DNA of 64,000 nucleotides from Herbinix sp. (GTDB taxonomy: Bacteria; Bacillota; Clostridia; Lachnospirales; Lachnospiraceae). Where the stretch lies: contig JAQSYO010000005.1 in assembly GCA_029256105.1 (NCBI GenBank), positions 183,481 through 247,480 of the forward strand. The letters run 5' to 3'. Of this stretch, positions 19,450 to 29,236 are shown piece after piece (the first letter of the stretch is position 1; each line of letters opens with the position of its first letter). The notes beneath the pieces were generated by a model. The model made no database searches, was not told the DNA's origin, and saw only the letters and a program-made list of their open reading frames with translations. The position numbers were made by a program, and so were the translations under genes.

Positions 19450-21240
19450 ATGGCTGAATCAATGAAGGGCTTACACAGAAGCCACAGATGTACCGAAGTT
19501 TCCAGTAAGAATATTGGTGAGACAGTTACCATAATGGGCTGGGTTCAAAAAAGCAGAAATAAAGGTGGTATCATATTTGTCGATATGAGAGACCGTTCTG
19601 GTCTTTTGCAAATAATATTTGAAGAAGGCGATGTTGGAAGTGAGAACTTTGCGAAAGCGGAACGCCTTAGAAGTGAATTTGTAATTGCTGTAGTAGGAAA
19701 AGTAGAAGCACGTTCCGGTGCTGCGAATGAGAACCTTGCAACAGGTGATATAGAGGTTAGAGCTACGGATATCCGTATCTTATCCGAGGCAGAGACACCT
19801 CCGTTTCAGATTGAAGAAGCTTCAAAGACGAAGGAAGAACTTAGATTGAAATACCGTTACTTGGATCTTAGGAGACCGGATCTTCAAAAGAATTTAATTC
19901 TTCGAAGCAAGGTTGCTGTTATCACAAGACAATTTCTTGCAAGTGAGGGCTTCTTGGAGATAGAGACGCCGATGTTAACGAAGAGTACACCAGAGGGTGC
20001 GAGAGATTATTTAGTACCTAGTCGTGTACATCCGGGCAACTTCTATGCATTACCTCAATCTCCTCAGTTATTTAAGCAACTTTTAATGTGTGCAGGTTAT
20101 GATCGTTATTTCCAGATCGTAAAATGTTTCCGTGATGAAGACCTTCGTGCAGACAGACAGCCGGAATTTACTCAGATTGATATGGAATTATCCTTTGTTG
20201 ATGTGGAGGATGTTCTTAATGTAAATGAACGTTTACTTCAGTTAATGTTTAAAGAGAGCATTGGCATTGATGTCCAACTGCCGATCCAAAGAATGACCTA
20301 TGCAGAAGCAATGGATCGCTTTGGTTCTGATAAACCGGATATTCGTTTTGGTTTTGAGTTAAAGAATGTATCCGAAGTTGTGAAGAATTGTGGTTTCAGC
20401 GTATTTACCGGAGCTCTCGAAAAGGGTGGTTCCGTTCGTGGTATTAATGCAGAAGGTCAAGGAGATATGCCAAGAAAGAAGATTGATGCATTGGTTGACT
20501 ATGCGAAAGATTTTGGTGCAAAGGGATTAGCATATCTTGCAATTGATGTGGATGGCTCCTATAAATCCTCCTTCGCAAAATTCATGACTGAAGCGGAATT
20601 AACAGCATTAGTAGCAGCTATGAATGGTAAGCCGGGAGATCTTTTGTTATTTGCAGCAGATGAAGAGGATACCGTATTTGCAGTACTTGGTAACTTGAGA
20701 CTTGAAATAGCAAGAAACCTTGGGCTTCTTAACAAGGATGAATATAAATTCTTATGGGTAACCGAGTTCCCGTTATTGGAATACTCAAAAGAAGAGGGAA
20801 GATATACAGCGAAGCACCATCCTTTTACCATGCCTATGGACGAAGATTTAGCACTTCTTGATACTGACCCAGGTAAAGTTAGAGCAAAGGCTTACGACAT
20901 CGTACTAAATGGTACCGAGGTAGGCGGCGGCTCCGTAAGAATTTTCCAAAGCGATGTACAGGAAAAGATGTTTCAAGTGTTAGGCTTTAGTAAAGAGGAT
21001 GCTTATGAGCGTTTTGGCTTCTTATTAAATGCCTTCAAATACGGAGTTCCTCCTCATGCTGGACTTGCTTACGGCTTAGATCGTCTGGTTATGCTTATGG
21101 CAAAGGAAGACAGCATTCGTGATGTTATTGCTTTCCCTAAGGTTAAGGATGCATCCTGTCTATTGACAGAAGCTCCAAATGTAGTGGAAGATAAGCAGTT
21201 GAAGGAATTAGGAATCGCACTTGCTGTAGAGGAAAAATAA
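19450..21240 (+). CDS. aspS: Aspartyl-tRNA synthetase
   Basis: Class II aminoacyl-tRNA synthetase charging tRNA-Asp (and possibly tRNA-Asn, if nondiscriminating). At 596 residues it has the bacterial-type length. Seen: N-terminal OB-fold anticodon domain (VTIMGWVQKSRNKGGIIFVDMR split over residues 17-38), motif 2 FRDEDLRADRQPEFTQID, the bacterial GAD insertion in the middle, and motif 3 GLAYGLDRLVML near the C terminus. Ribosome site GAAGGAG lies before the ATG. The DUF1294 gene starts at the very next base after the stop, so the two are translationally linked. No T-box motif is seen in the 186 bp upstream. Confidence 0.97.
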   Translation: MAESMKGLHRSHRCTEVSSKNIGETVTIMGWVQKSRNKGGIIFVDMRDRSGLLQIIFEEGDVGSENFAKAERLRSEFVIAVVGKVEARSGAANENLATGDIEVRATDIRILSEAETPPFQIEEASKTKEELRLKYRYLDLRRPDLQKNLILRSKVAVITRQFLASEGFLEIETPMLTKSTPEGARDYLVPSRVHPGNFYALPQSPQLFKQLLMCAGYDRYFQIVKCFRDEDLRADRQPEFTQIDMELSFVDVEDVLNVNERLLQLMFKESIGIDVQLPIQRMTYAEAMDRFGSDKPDIRFGFELKNVSEVVKNCGFSVFTGALEKGGSVRGINAEGQGDMPRKKIDALVDYAKDFGAKGLAYLAIDVDGSYKSSFAKFMTEAELTALVAAMNGKPGDLLLFAADEEDTVFAVLGNLRLEIARNLGLLNKDEYKFLWVTEFPLLEYSKEEGRYTAKHHPFTMPMDEDLALLDTDPGKVRAKAYDIVLNGTEVGGGSVRIFQSDVQEKMFQVLGFSKEDAYERFGFLLNAFKYGVPPHAGLAYGLDRLVMLMAKEDSIRDVIAFPKVKDASCLLTEAPNVVEDKQLKELGIALAVEEK

Positions 21241-21522
21241 ATGAATCAAATATTAGCTGCCATACTCATGGGCTATCTTGTATTGATGAGTTTGGTTGGT
21301 TTTGCAATGATGGGTGTCGATAAACGTAAAGCAATTAAGAAGGCATGGCGTATTCCTGAGCGAACGCTGTTAATAACAGCTTTTGTTGGCGGTGGTATCG
21401 GATCTTTCCTTGGGATGTATGCTTTCCGACATAAGACGAAGCACGCGAAATTCATAGTCTTGTTCCCTGTGGCAGCAGCACTGTATGTATATTTACTGTA
21501 CCGATTATATGAACTTATTTAA
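21241..21522 (+). CDS. DUF1294 family small membrane protein
   Basis: A 93-residue membrane protein with an N-terminal helix (LMGYLVLMSLVGFAMM), then the DUF1294 signature: DKRKA, a basic stretch WRIPERTLL, GGGIGSFLGM and FRHKTKHAKF, followed by a last hydrophobic helix. Family function is unknown; some relatives are fused to cold-shock domains. The ATG follows the aspS stop with no gap, so it depends on aspS translation; there is no separate ribosome site beyond GAGG inside the end of aspS. A strong bidirectional-type hairpin terminates the unit. Confidence 0.85.
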   Translation: MNQILAAILMGYLVLMSLVGFAMMGVDKRKAIKKAWRIPERTLLITAFVGGGIGSFLGMYAFRHKTKHAKFIVLFPVAAALYVYLLYRLYELI

Positions 21523-21569
21523 TGTTTTATTTGTTATAGTAATCAAAGTGACTTTGAAAGTCTAAACAT

Positions 21570-21628
21570 ATAAAAATTGCACTTGTAATGTTAGAGAAAT
21601 TATCTAATATTTCAAGTGCAATTTTTAT
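21570..21628 (+). terminator. Rho-independent terminator after aspS/DUF1294
   Basis: Perfect 16-bp arms 21570-21585 (ATAAAAATTGCACTTG) and 21613-21628, with further inner pairing TTAGA/TCTAA. The right arm ends in TTTTTAT. Confidence 0.85.
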
Positions 21629-21689
21629 GTATAATTTCAGCTAATTGATATAATTTTATCAAAAGCTGACAAAAATTAGGGTTATCATA

Positions 21690-21744
21690 TTGACAAACTT
21701 CTTGTGTTTTGATACCATTGCTTTAAAGTGCCGATGCTTTAAAG
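21690..21744 (+). promoter_or_regulatory. Sigma-A promoter plus paired CTTTAAAG sites before the symporter
   Basis: TTGACA at 21690-21695, a 17-base spacer and TACCAT at 21713-21718. Immediately downstream the self-complementary octamer CTTTAAAG occurs twice, at 21721-21728 and 21737-21744 (16 bp apart), in a position fit for a repressor. Confidence 0.5.
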
Positions 21745-21783
21745 CGCTAAAGTATTAAGGGAAAAGGGAGAGAGGGTAACAGG

Positions 21784-23310
21784 ATGTTAATTAAAATAAT
21801 ATTCTTAATTTGTTTTATTACTATAATGGTTATCGTTGGTATTTATGCAAGAAAGCATACCACCAGTGTTGGTGATTTTGTATTAGGAGGAAGAGCAGTT
21901 GGTCCGTGGCTGACCGCATTTGCCTATGGCACTACCTATTTTTCGGCGGTTGTTTTTGTTGGTTATGCCGGACAGTTTGGGTGGAAATACGGAGTTTCAG
22001 CTACTTGGATTGGTATTGGTAATGCGCTTATCGGAAGCTTACTTGCATGGGTGGTTTTAGGACGTAGAACGCGTGTAATGACACATCATTTGAAGTCAAC
22101 TACCATGCCTGATTTCTTTGGTAGCCGATATAATAGTAAGTCATTGCGAATTGTGGCTTCTGCGATTGCATTTGTTTTCCTAGTACCCTATACTGCATCC
22201 GTATATAATGGTCTCTCTAGATTATTCGGAATGGCGTTTGATGTTCCATATTGGGTATGTGTTTTAGCTATGGCAGTATTAACTGGAGTATATGTAATCC
22301 TTGGTGGGTATATGGCTACAGCGATTAATGATTTCATTCAGGGAATTATTATGTTGGTAGGTATTGTTGCAGTTATTGCTGCAGTAATAAATAATCATGG
22401 TGGATTTATCGAGGCAATCGGAACTCTTGCAAAGATTGATAGTGATATCCCTGCCACAATGGGACAACCGGGAGCCTTTACTTCTTTCTTTGGACCGGAT
22501 CCGATTAATCTATTAGGTGTTGTTATTTTGACCTCCTTAGGAACCTGGGGTCTTCCGCAGATGGTACATAAGTTTTATACAATTAAAAATGAAAAATCAA
22601 TAAGAACCGGAACAATAATTTCAACCATATTTGCTATAATAATATCCGGTGGATGTTATTTCCTTGGTGGTTTCGGAAGACTATATGATAATCCGGCAAT
22701 TTATAAAACAGATGGCTCGGTAGCATACGATGCAATCGTACCTCATATACTTTCTTCTTTACCCAATGCTTTGATTGGTATCGTGGTTGTATTGGTATTA
22801 TCAGCATCCATGTCAACCTTAGCAGCATTGGTTATGACCTCCAGCTCAACCCTGACACTTGACTTTATTAAGGGAAATCTTGTGAAGAATATGAGTGAAA
22901 AGAAACAGATTTTGACAATGAGGTTATTAATTTTGCTCTTTATCGTAATATCCGTAATAATTGCACTTGATCCTCCGACTTTTATTGCACAGCTCATGGG
23001 TATATCCTGGGGAGCATTGGCCGGTTCGTTCTTAGCTCCGTTTTTATATGGACTTTATTGGAAGGGTGTTACAAGAGCAGCAGTATGGGCAAGCTTTGCT
23101 GCCGGGGTTGGCATTACGGTATCTAATATGTATTTAAAATATATTGCGTCTCCAATCAATGCGGGAGCATTTGCTATGATCGCCGGATTAGTTATTGTTC
23201 CGATTGTAAGTATTATTACTCCAAAGTTAGATAAGAACAATATAAAAGATATTTTCTCCTGTTATGATGAAACGGTAACAGTACATACGAAGAAATCCAT
23301 TGAGGAATAG
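21784..23310 (+). CDS. Sodium:solute symporter (SSS family)
   Basis: An integral membrane importer of 508 residues with about 13 hydrophobic helices. SSS-family marks include DFVLGGRAVGPWLTAFAYG near the N terminus, AINDFIQGIIMLVG in the middle and a late WGALAGSFLAPFLYGL segment. The family couples uptake of solutes such as proline, pantothenate, acetate or sugars to Na+. The substrate is not clear from sequence; with an arylpyruvate/arylacetate gene block 227 bp downstream, an aromatic or short acid is possible but unproven. It has its own promoter and is followed by a hairpin. Confidence 0.9.
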   Translation: MLIKIIFLICFITIMVIVGIYARKHTTSVGDFVLGGRAVGPWLTAFAYGTTYFSAVVFVGYAGQFGWKYGVSATWIGIGNALIGSLLAWVVLGRRTRVMTHHLKSTTMPDFFGSRYNSKSLRIVASAIAFVFLVPYTASVYNGLSRLFGMAFDVPYWVCVLAMAVLTGVYVILGGYMATAINDFIQGIIMLVGIVAVIAAVINNHGGFIEAIGTLAKIDSDIPATMGQPGAFTSFFGPDPINLLGVVILTSLGTWGLPQMVHKFYTIKNEKSIRTGTIISTIFAIIISGGCYFLGGFGRLYDNPAIYKTDGSVAYDAIVPHILSSLPNALIGIVVVLVLSASMSTLAALVMTSSSTLTLDFIKGNLVKNMSEKKQILTMRLLILLFIVISVIIALDPPTFIAQLMGISWGALAGSFLAPFLYGLYWKGVTRAAVWASFAAGVGITVSNMYLKYIASPINAGAFAMIAGLVIVPIVSIITPKLDKNNIKDIFSCYDETVTVHTKKSIEE

Positions 23311-23344
23311 TACTTAGATAATAGAATGCTAGTAAAGATATCAA

Positions 23345-23393
23345 AGAAGCTGACTCAAGAGCGTTATTAATTAACTCTTTTGAGACAGCTTCT
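23345..23393 (+). terminator. Hairpin after the symporter gene
   Basis: Arms AGAAGCTG (23345-23352) and CAGCTTCT (23386-23393) extend inward through CTCAA/TTGAG with a one-base internal mismatch. No long T tract follows, so it is a probable but weak terminator. Confidence 0.55.
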
Positions 23394-23536
23394 ATTAGTG
23401 CATAAAGACCTCAAGCTTGTTGAAGTCTTGGCGAATATAAGAATAATTTCCATAGGTAATTCATATTTGATTAGTCACTGGAGTGACTTTATATCCTTAA
23501 TTTATTATATGCAAGAGCATGTAGAGGGAGGTTATT

Positions 23537-24844
23537 ATGATTTGGGCAAAGGAAGAGACACTTCCAAGAGAGGAAATGGAACAATTACAGCTATTGCGGT
23601 TACAGGAGACGGTAACCAGAATATATGAGAAGGTTCCTGCATACCGTGATAAAATGATTGAGGCGGGGATTAAACCGGAAGATGTGAAAAGTTTAGAGGA
23701 TTTAAAGAGACTTCCCTTCACAAATAAGAAGGATTTGAGGGATAATTATCCCTTTGGATTATTTACGGTACCGAAGAAGGATTTGGTTCGTATCCATGCT
23801 TCCTCGGGAACAACAGGAAAGCCTACCGTAGTTGGTTATACGGAAAAGGATCTTAGGACCTGGACTGAATGTGTATCAAGAATTGCGGCTATGGGTGGAG
23901 CTACCCAAGAGGATGTGGCTCAGATTTGCTTTGGATATGGTATGTTTACCGGTGCACTAGGTCTACATTATGGATTAGAAAATCTCGGTGCAACCGTATG
24001 TCCAACCTCCTCGGGCAATACGCAGAAGCAGATTATGTATATGCAGGATTTTGAAACCTCGCTGTTGGTGGCGACTCCTTCCTACGCCTTACATATTGGA
24101 GAAGTAGTAAGGCAGATGGGCTTAGATCCGGAAAAGGATCTGAAGGTTCGCATTGGGTTATTCGGCGGAGAAGGTATGACAGAGCCGATGCGCGAAGAAA
24201 TGTATAAGCTTTGGGGACATACGATGAAGGTAACGCAGAATTATGGAATGAGTGAGCTTATCGGACCAGGGGTATCCGGGGAATGTCTTGAGCTATGCGG
24301 TATGCATATCAATGAGGATCATTTTATTCCGGAGATTATTGATACGGATACGGGTGAGGTATTACCTCCGGGATCGAAGGGGGAACTTGTCATTACCTGT
24401 ATCACCAAAGAAGCGCTACCGCTCATTCGTTATCGAACAAAGGATATCTCAAGATTGATGTATGAGCCTTGTAAATGTGGAAGAACCACGGTGCGAATGG
24501 AAAATCTGTCGGGACGATCGGATGATATGCTCATAATCCGTGGCGTGAATGTATTCCCGTCCCAGATTGAAGAAGTATTGCTAAAGGTTCCGGAAATTGG
24601 AGCTCATTATGAAATTGTTGTTGATCGTAAGAAGCACCTCGATTATATGGAGATTAAAGTTGAATTAGCAGATGAGTCACTGCTTGACTCTTATGCAAAA
24701 CTTGGCGAATTAGAGCAAAAAATAAAAACGAGTTTAAGGGTTGTACTTGGACTGGATGCTATGATAAAATTAGTTGCACCCAGAAGTTTACAACGCTTTG
24801 AAGGAAAAGCAAAAAGAGTAACGGATTTACGTAAAGATTTGTAA
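23537..24844 (+). CDS. paaK: Phenylacetate-CoA ligase family protein (first copy)
   Basis: An AMP-forming arylacetate-CoA ligase of 435 residues, the usual PaaK length. It activates phenylacetate or a related aryl acid to the CoA thioester with ATP. Marks: [15 protein letters not shown] (ATP/AMP loop, about residues 90-104), YGMSELIGPGV (adenylate motif), YRTKDIS, CGRT, and the C-terminal [18 protein letters not shown]. It contains a Cys-x-Cys pair (PCKCGRT) as in many anaerobic homologues. It stands upstream of iorAB and has a paralogue at 27783; together they belong to arylpyruvate to arylacetyl-CoA metabolism. Good ribosome site GAGGGAGG. Confidence 0.92.
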   Translation: MIWAKEETLPREEMEQLQLLRLQETVTRIYEKVPAYRDKMIEAGIKPEDVKSLEDLKRLPFTNKKDLRDNYPFGLFTVPKKDLVRIHASSGTTGKPTVVGYTEKDLRTWTECVSRIAAMGGATQEDVAQICFGYGMFTGALGLHYGLENLGATVCPTSSGNTQKQIMYMQDFETSLLVATPSYALHIGEVVRQMGLDPEKDLKVRIGLFGGEGMTEPMREEMYKLWGHTMKVTQNYGMSELIGPGVSGECLELCGMHINEDHFIPEIIDTDTGEVLPPGSKGELVITCITKEALPLIRYRTKDISRLMYEPCKCGRTTVRMENLSGRSDDMLIIRGVNVFPSQIEEVLLKVPEIGAHYEIVVDRKKHLDYMEIKVELADESLLDSYAKLGELEQKIKTSLRVVLGLDAMIKLVAPRSLQRFEGKAKRVTDLRKDL

Positions 24845-24970
24845 AAGTAAACAATATAGTATTTAGGTGCAAAAATGAAACGGTTCTAACATTTGAGCGA
24901 AAGTAGAAGCTCAAAACAACCATGACAAGATAATCTAACAGTGTTTTACATAAGAAAGGAGATCTACATA

Positions 24971-26713
24971 GTGGCTAATAAAGTAATTATGCTTGGTAAT
25001 GAAGCCTTTGCCCGTGGTGCATATGAAGCGGGTTGTAAAGTGTCAGCAGCATACCCGGGCACACCCAGTACAGAAATCAGTGAAAATATAATAAAATATG
25101 AAGAAATTTATTCCGAATGGTCGCCGAATGAGAAGGTGGCAATGGAGGTAGCAATTGGAGCCTCAATCAGCGGTGTAAGAGCATTAGCATCCATGAAGCA
25201 TGTAGGGTTAAATGTAGCCTCAGATCCTTTATTTACGGTATCCTATATCGGAGTAACCGGCGGTTTGGTGGCAATTATTGCCGATGACCCAGGGTTATAC
25301 AGTTCTCAGAATGAACAGGACACGAGAGCAGTTGCAAGAGCAGCTAAAGTTCCGGTGCTTGAGCCTGCAGATAGCAATGAAGCAAAAGAATATGTTAAAT
25401 TTGCCTTTGATCTTAGTGAAAAATATGATACTCCCGTAATCGTTAGAGCAACAACAAGATTAGCTCATTCCCAGGGGATGGTGGAATTAAATGAACGGAT
25501 TGAGAAGGAAGACAAGCCTTATGTTAGGGATTTTGCTAAAAATGTAATGATGCCAGGGAATGCGAGAGGCCGTCATCTTGTGGTGGAAAGCAGGGAAGCA
25601 GCACTTGTAAAGGATGGTAGTAATTTCTCGATAAATCAAGTGGAATATAAGGATACAAAGATTGGATTTATAACCTCGGGTATTCCGTATCATTATGTAA
25701 AGGAAGCATTTCCGGAGGCTTCTGTATTAAAGCTTGGTATTGTTAATCCACTTCCTAAGAGATTAATCGAAGAATTTGCGGGTAAGGTGGATACGTTATA
25801 TATTGTAGAAGAATTAGACCCAATTATTGAAGAACAGGTGAACTCCTGGGGAATTAAAGCAATCGGAAAGGAATTACTAACTGTTCAGGGAGAGTATTCT
25901 GCCAATATGCTTCGGATGGCAATTAACGGCGAGGAGTTATACCTTGCTCCTGCAGCACAGGCTCCAAACCGTCCTCCCATTCTCTGTCCGGGATGTCCCC
26001 ATAGAAGTGTCTTCTCAGTGCTTAGTAAACTTAAGATTCATGGTGCAGGAGACATCGGTTGTTATACGCTTGGGGCGGTAGCACCGTTAAGTGTTGTTGA
26101 TACAACGATCTGCATGGGAGCAAGTATTTCCTCCCTACATGGAATGGAGAAGGCTAAGGGCAAGGATTATATTAAGAACTGGGTCGCAGTGATTGGTGAT
26201 TCCACGTTTATGCACACGGGTGTTAACTCCCTAATCAATATGGTTTATAATAAAGGTACCGGAACGGTTATGATACTTGATAATTCCACCACCGGGATGA
26301 CCGGACATCAAGATCATGCGGCTACTGGCAAGACCTTGATGGGCGAAGATACTTATGCAGTGGATATTGCTGCTCTTTGTAAAGCAGTAGGTGTAAATCA
26401 TGTCTATGAGATTAATGCCTTTCATACAGCGGAATTAGAGCAAGCCATCAAGGAAGCAACTGCTTTGGAGGAAGTGGTAGTCATTATCACAAAGTCACCC
26501 TGTGTATTGCTTGATAAATCTCCGGTTTCAAAGCAATATCGCATTGAGTCAGAAGTATGTAAGAAATGCGGAATGTGCATGAAGCCAGGATGTCCGGCTA
26601 TCACGAAACAAGAAAACGGAACGATTGTTATTAATGATACCATGTGTAATGGTTGCGGTCTGTGTGAGACAGCTTGTAAGTTTGGCGCAATCAAACCGGT
26701 TAGTTTACGATAA
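24971..26713 (+). CDS. iorA: Indolepyruvate:ferredoxin oxidoreductase, alpha subunit
   Basis: The large subunit of the oxygen-sensitive enzyme that oxidatively decarboxylates aryl pyruvates from Trp, Phe and Tyr to arylacetyl-CoA, reducing ferredoxin. In 580 residues: pyruvate-ferredoxin-type N-terminal domain with AAYPGTPSTEI, the TPP-binding domain with GDIGCYTLG and GDSTFMHTG, and a C-terminal ferredoxin domain with CKKCGMCMKPGCPAI and CNGCGLCETACKFGAI (two [4Fe-4S] clusters). AAAGGAG at 24955-24961 favours the GTG at 24971 over the upstream GTG at 24941. iorB follows after 11 bp. Confidence 0.95.
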   Translation: MANKVIMLGNEAFARGAYEAGCKVSAAYPGTPSTEISENIIKYEEIYSEWSPNEKVAMEVAIGASISGVRALASMKHVGLNVASDPLFTVSYIGVTGGLVAIIADDPGLYSSQNEQDTRAVARAAKVPVLEPADSNEAKEYVKFAFDLSEKYDTPVIVRATTRLAHSQGMVELNERIEKEDKPYVRDFAKNVMMPGNARGRHLVVESREAALVKDGSNFSINQVEYKDTKIGFITSGIPYHYVKEAFPEASVLKLGIVNPLPKRLIEEFAGKVDTLYIVEELDPIIEEQVNSWGIKAIGKELLTVQGEYSANMLRMAINGEELYLAPAAQAPNRPPILCPGCPHRSVFSVLSKLKIHGAGDIGCYTLGAVAPLSVVDTTICMGASISSLHGMEKAKGKDYIKNWVAVIGDSTFMHTGVNSLINMVYNKGTGTVMILDNSTTGMTGHQDHAATGKTLMGEDTYAVDIAALCKAVGVNHVYEINAFHTAELEQAIKEATALEEVVVIITKSPCVLLDKSPVSKQYRIESEVCKKCGMCMKPGCPAITKQENGTIVINDTMCNGCGLCETACKFGAIKPVSLR

Positions 26714-26724
26714 GGAGGATTACC

Positions 26725-27297
26725 ATGGAAACGAAAAATATTATGATAGTTGGTGTTGGTGGACAGGGTACCCTACTTACCAGCAGAATTCTGGGAGCGT
26801 TGACGATTCAAGCTGGATATGATGTGAAGCTATCGGAAGTACACGGTATGGCGCAACGTGGAGGAAGCGTTGTTACCTTTGTGAGATATGGAGATAAAGT
26901 CCATGAGCCAATTGTAGAAGAAGGCCAGGCGGATGTATTAATCGCATTTGAACGTTTGGAAGCCTTGCGTTACGCTCATTATCTTAAAAAAGGTGGAGCG
27001 ATTGTAGTAAATGATTATCGTATTGATCCAATGCCAGTAGTAATCGGTGCAGCAAAATATCCGGAAAATATCTTAGAAGAATTAGAAGGGGCACATCGTG
27101 TATTTAGAGTAGATGCGATGGAGGAAGCGAAAAAGCTCGGCAATAGTAAGATATTCAATGTAATCGTACTAGGAATTGCAGCACAACATATGAATTTCAG
27201 CAAAGAAGAATGGTTAAAGGTGATTGAAGATACCGTGCCAGCGAAGACCGTAGAAATTAATCAAAAAGCATTTGAAATTGGGTATAACCTACATTAA
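26725..27297 (+). CDS. iorB: Indolepyruvate:ferredoxin oxidoreductase, beta subunit
   Basis: The small gamma-type subunit of IOR, 190 residues, which pairs with IorA to form the arylpyruvate-oxidising enzyme. Marks: MIVGVGGQGTLLTSRILG at the start and VHGMAQRGGSVVTFVRYG around residue 42-58, both typical of the POR gamma domain. Ribosome site AAGGAGG. It begins 11 bp after iorA and ends 63 bp before the first ACT gene, so the run from the first ligase to the second ligase is likely one operon. Confidence 0.95.
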   Translation: METKNIMIVGVGGQGTLLTSRILGALTIQAGYDVKLSEVHGMAQRGGSVVTFVRYGDKVHEPIVEEGQADVLIAFERLEALRYAHYLKKGGAIVVNDYRIDPMPVVIGAAKYPENILEELEGAHRVFRVDAMEEAKKLGNSKIFNVIVLGIAAQHMNFSKEEWLKVIEDTVPAKTVEINQKAFEIGYNLH

Positions 27298-27360
27298 TAA
27301 AGTGGAAGAAATTTACGGATTAATTTCATCGTAAGAATAAAAATTAAAGGGGGTATTACT

Positions 27361-27786
27361 ATGATTAGACAGCTTTCCGTATTTGTACAGAATGAAATTG
27401 GCAGTCTGGCAGGAGTCACAACGGTATTAAAAGATAACATGATTAACCTGAGAGCAATTGCATCTTTTGATACACCGGAATTTGCAATCTTAAGAATTGT
27501 CGTAGATCAACCGGAGAAGGCGAAGGAAATCTTAAACTCACATGGATTTGCTGTAAAAATGTCAGAAGCAGTGGCAGTAGAGCTGGAGGATAAGCCAGGA
27601 GAACTTGATGGTATGTTGCATGTTATTGCAGATGCAAAATTAGGTGTCAATTATATTTACTCCATTGTTTTACGAAATGGAAAAGCTCCACTAATGATAG
27701 TAAATACGGAAGACTTATCAAGAACCGCAGCTGTTTTGAAGGAAAATGGCTATATTGTTGCAGAGCAGGAGGATATGATTTCATGA
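27361..27786 (+). CDS. Tandem ACT-domain protein (first copy)
   Basis: A 141-residue cytoplasmic protein made of two ACT folds: residues about 3-66 ([17 protein letters not shown]) and about 70-140 ([16 protein letters not shown]). ACT domains bind amino acids, so it may sense aromatic amino acids and modulate the neighbouring ligase or IOR. It carries no enzyme domain. Its stop overlaps the start of the second ligase by 4 bases (ATGA), indicating tight coexpression one-to-one with that enzyme. A paralogue follows the ligase at 29237. Confidence 0.88.
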   Translation: MIRQLSVFVQNEIGSLAGVTTVLKDNMINLRAIASFDTPEFAILRIVVDQPEKAKEILNSHGFAVKMSEAVAVELEDKPGELDGMLHVIADAKLGVNYIYSIVLRNGKAPLMIVNTEDLSRTAAVLKENGYIVAEQEDMIS

Positions 27787-29081
27787 TATGGAATGAAACG
27801 AAGGAATGTATGAGTCGCGATGAGATTCATAATTTGCAAAGCGCAAGATTAGTGAAAATGGTGAACCGAGTATATCACAGCGTTGAGTTTTATCGAAAAA
27901 AAATGCAGCAGCTAGGATTGGAACCAGGAGATATAGGCGGTATCGAGGATTTAAACAAGCTACCTTTTACTACGAAAAATGATTTAAGGGACAACTATCC
28001 CTTCGGACTATTCGCAGTACCTCAATCAGAGGTCGTAAGAATTCATGCTTCCTCCGGTACCACCGGTAAAGCTACAGTGGTTGGGTATACTCGTAAAGAC
28101 ATTGATTTATGGCAGGAATGTGTTGCGAGAGTACTGGCTATGGCAGGAGTTGGTCCTAATGATAAAATCCAGGTAGCATACGGTTATGGTTTATTTACCG
28201 GTGGACTTGGACTCCATTACGGAGCGGAAAATCTAGGGGCTACAGTAATTCCAATGTCTACAGGAAATACACAGAAGTTAATTACCATGATGCAGGATTT
28301 TGGAGCGACAGCAATAGCCTGTACACCCTCGTATTTGCTGCATATAGCAGAGACTTTAGAGGATGCGGGACTTATTAACAACATCCAGTTAAAAGCGGCT
28401 ATTTGTGGTGCTGAGCCATGGACAGAGAACATGCGTAAAGAGATAGAGGCGAAGCTGCATATTAAAGCCTATGATATTTATGGTCTAAGTGAAATATTAG
28501 GACCCGGTGTGGCAGCAGATTGTGAATACCACAAGGGACTTCACGTTTATGAGGATCATTTTGTACCTGAGATTATTAACTCGGATACCCTGGAGGCTTG
28601 TAAAGAGGGAGAAGTTGGCGAATTAGTATTTACAACAATAACGAAAGAAGCCTTCCCGTTATTCCGTTATCGGACGAAGGATTTGACAAGTATCACATAT
28701 GATAAGTGTGAATGTGGCAGAACCTTAGCACGTATTGATCGCTTCAAAGGTCGTACGGATGATATGCTAATCATCCGTGGTGTAAATGTGTTCCCGTCAC
28801 AAGTGGAGGCTGCACTTTTAGAAATGGGAGAAACCAGTCCGCATTATATGCTTATTGTTGATCGTGTGAATAATCTCGATACTTTAGAGGTCCAAGTTGA
28901 AGTAGAAGAACGTTTCTTCTCGGATGAGATCAAACAATTGGAAAGCTTAACCAAGAAAATCGCGTATGTACTTCAATCAGCATTAGGACTCTCCGTAAAG
29001 GTTAAACTAGTAGAGCCTAAGACGATTCAAAGAAGTGAAGGAAAAGCGAAGCGCGTTATAGATAAGCGTAAGCTTGTTTAA
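27783..29081 (+). CDS. paaK: Phenylacetate-CoA ligase family protein (second copy)
   Basis: A second AMP-forming arylacetate-CoA ligase, 432 residues, clearly paralogous to the one at 23537: both begin MIW, share [36 protein letters not shown] / YGMSELIGPGV and [16 protein letters not shown]. Two copies in one cluster suggest different aryl substrates (for instance indoleacetate and phenylacetate) or opposite working directions; this is inference. The gene is translationally coupled to the upstream ACT protein by a 4-base overlap. Confidence 0.92.
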   Translation: MIWNETKECMSRDEIHNLQSARLVKMVNRVYHSVEFYRKKMQQLGLEPGDIGGIEDLNKLPFTTKNDLRDNYPFGLFAVPQSEVVRIHASSGTTGKATVVGYTRKDIDLWQECVARVLAMAGVGPNDKIQVAYGYGLFTGGLGLHYGAENLGATVIPMSTGNTQKLITMMQDFGATAIACTPSYLLHIAETLEDAGLINNIQLKAAICGAEPWTENMRKEIEAKLHIKAYDIYGLSEILGPGVAADCEYHKGLHVYEDHFVPEIINSDTLEACKEGEVGELVFTTITKEAFPLFRYRTKDLTSITYDKCECGRTLARIDRFKGRTDDMLIIRGVNVFPSQVEAALLEMGETSPHYMLIVDRVNNLDTLEVQVEVEERFFSDEIKQLESLTKKIAYVLQSALGLSVKVKLVEPKTIQRSEGKAKRVIDKRKLV

Positions 29082-29236
29082 CTTGAGTTAGTTTCGTTTT
29101 GACAACGGGATTATTGATAATCATAGACTTGTTTGAGGATATTATATTTGAATTGACATGCTAACAAGATTTCAAAAGCCGGTTGTTATTTTAGTAGAGA
29201 ATGCATAAGATGGAATTAAGAATAAGGAGGAGGACT

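Noticed and set aside
23473..23490. Small hairpin AGTCAC/GTGACT before the first ligase gene
   Set aside because: Six base pairs without a T tract; common by chance.
23380..23628. Open frame of 82 codons before the first ligase
   Set aside because: It overlaps the symporter hairpin and the ligase start in another frame; no support.
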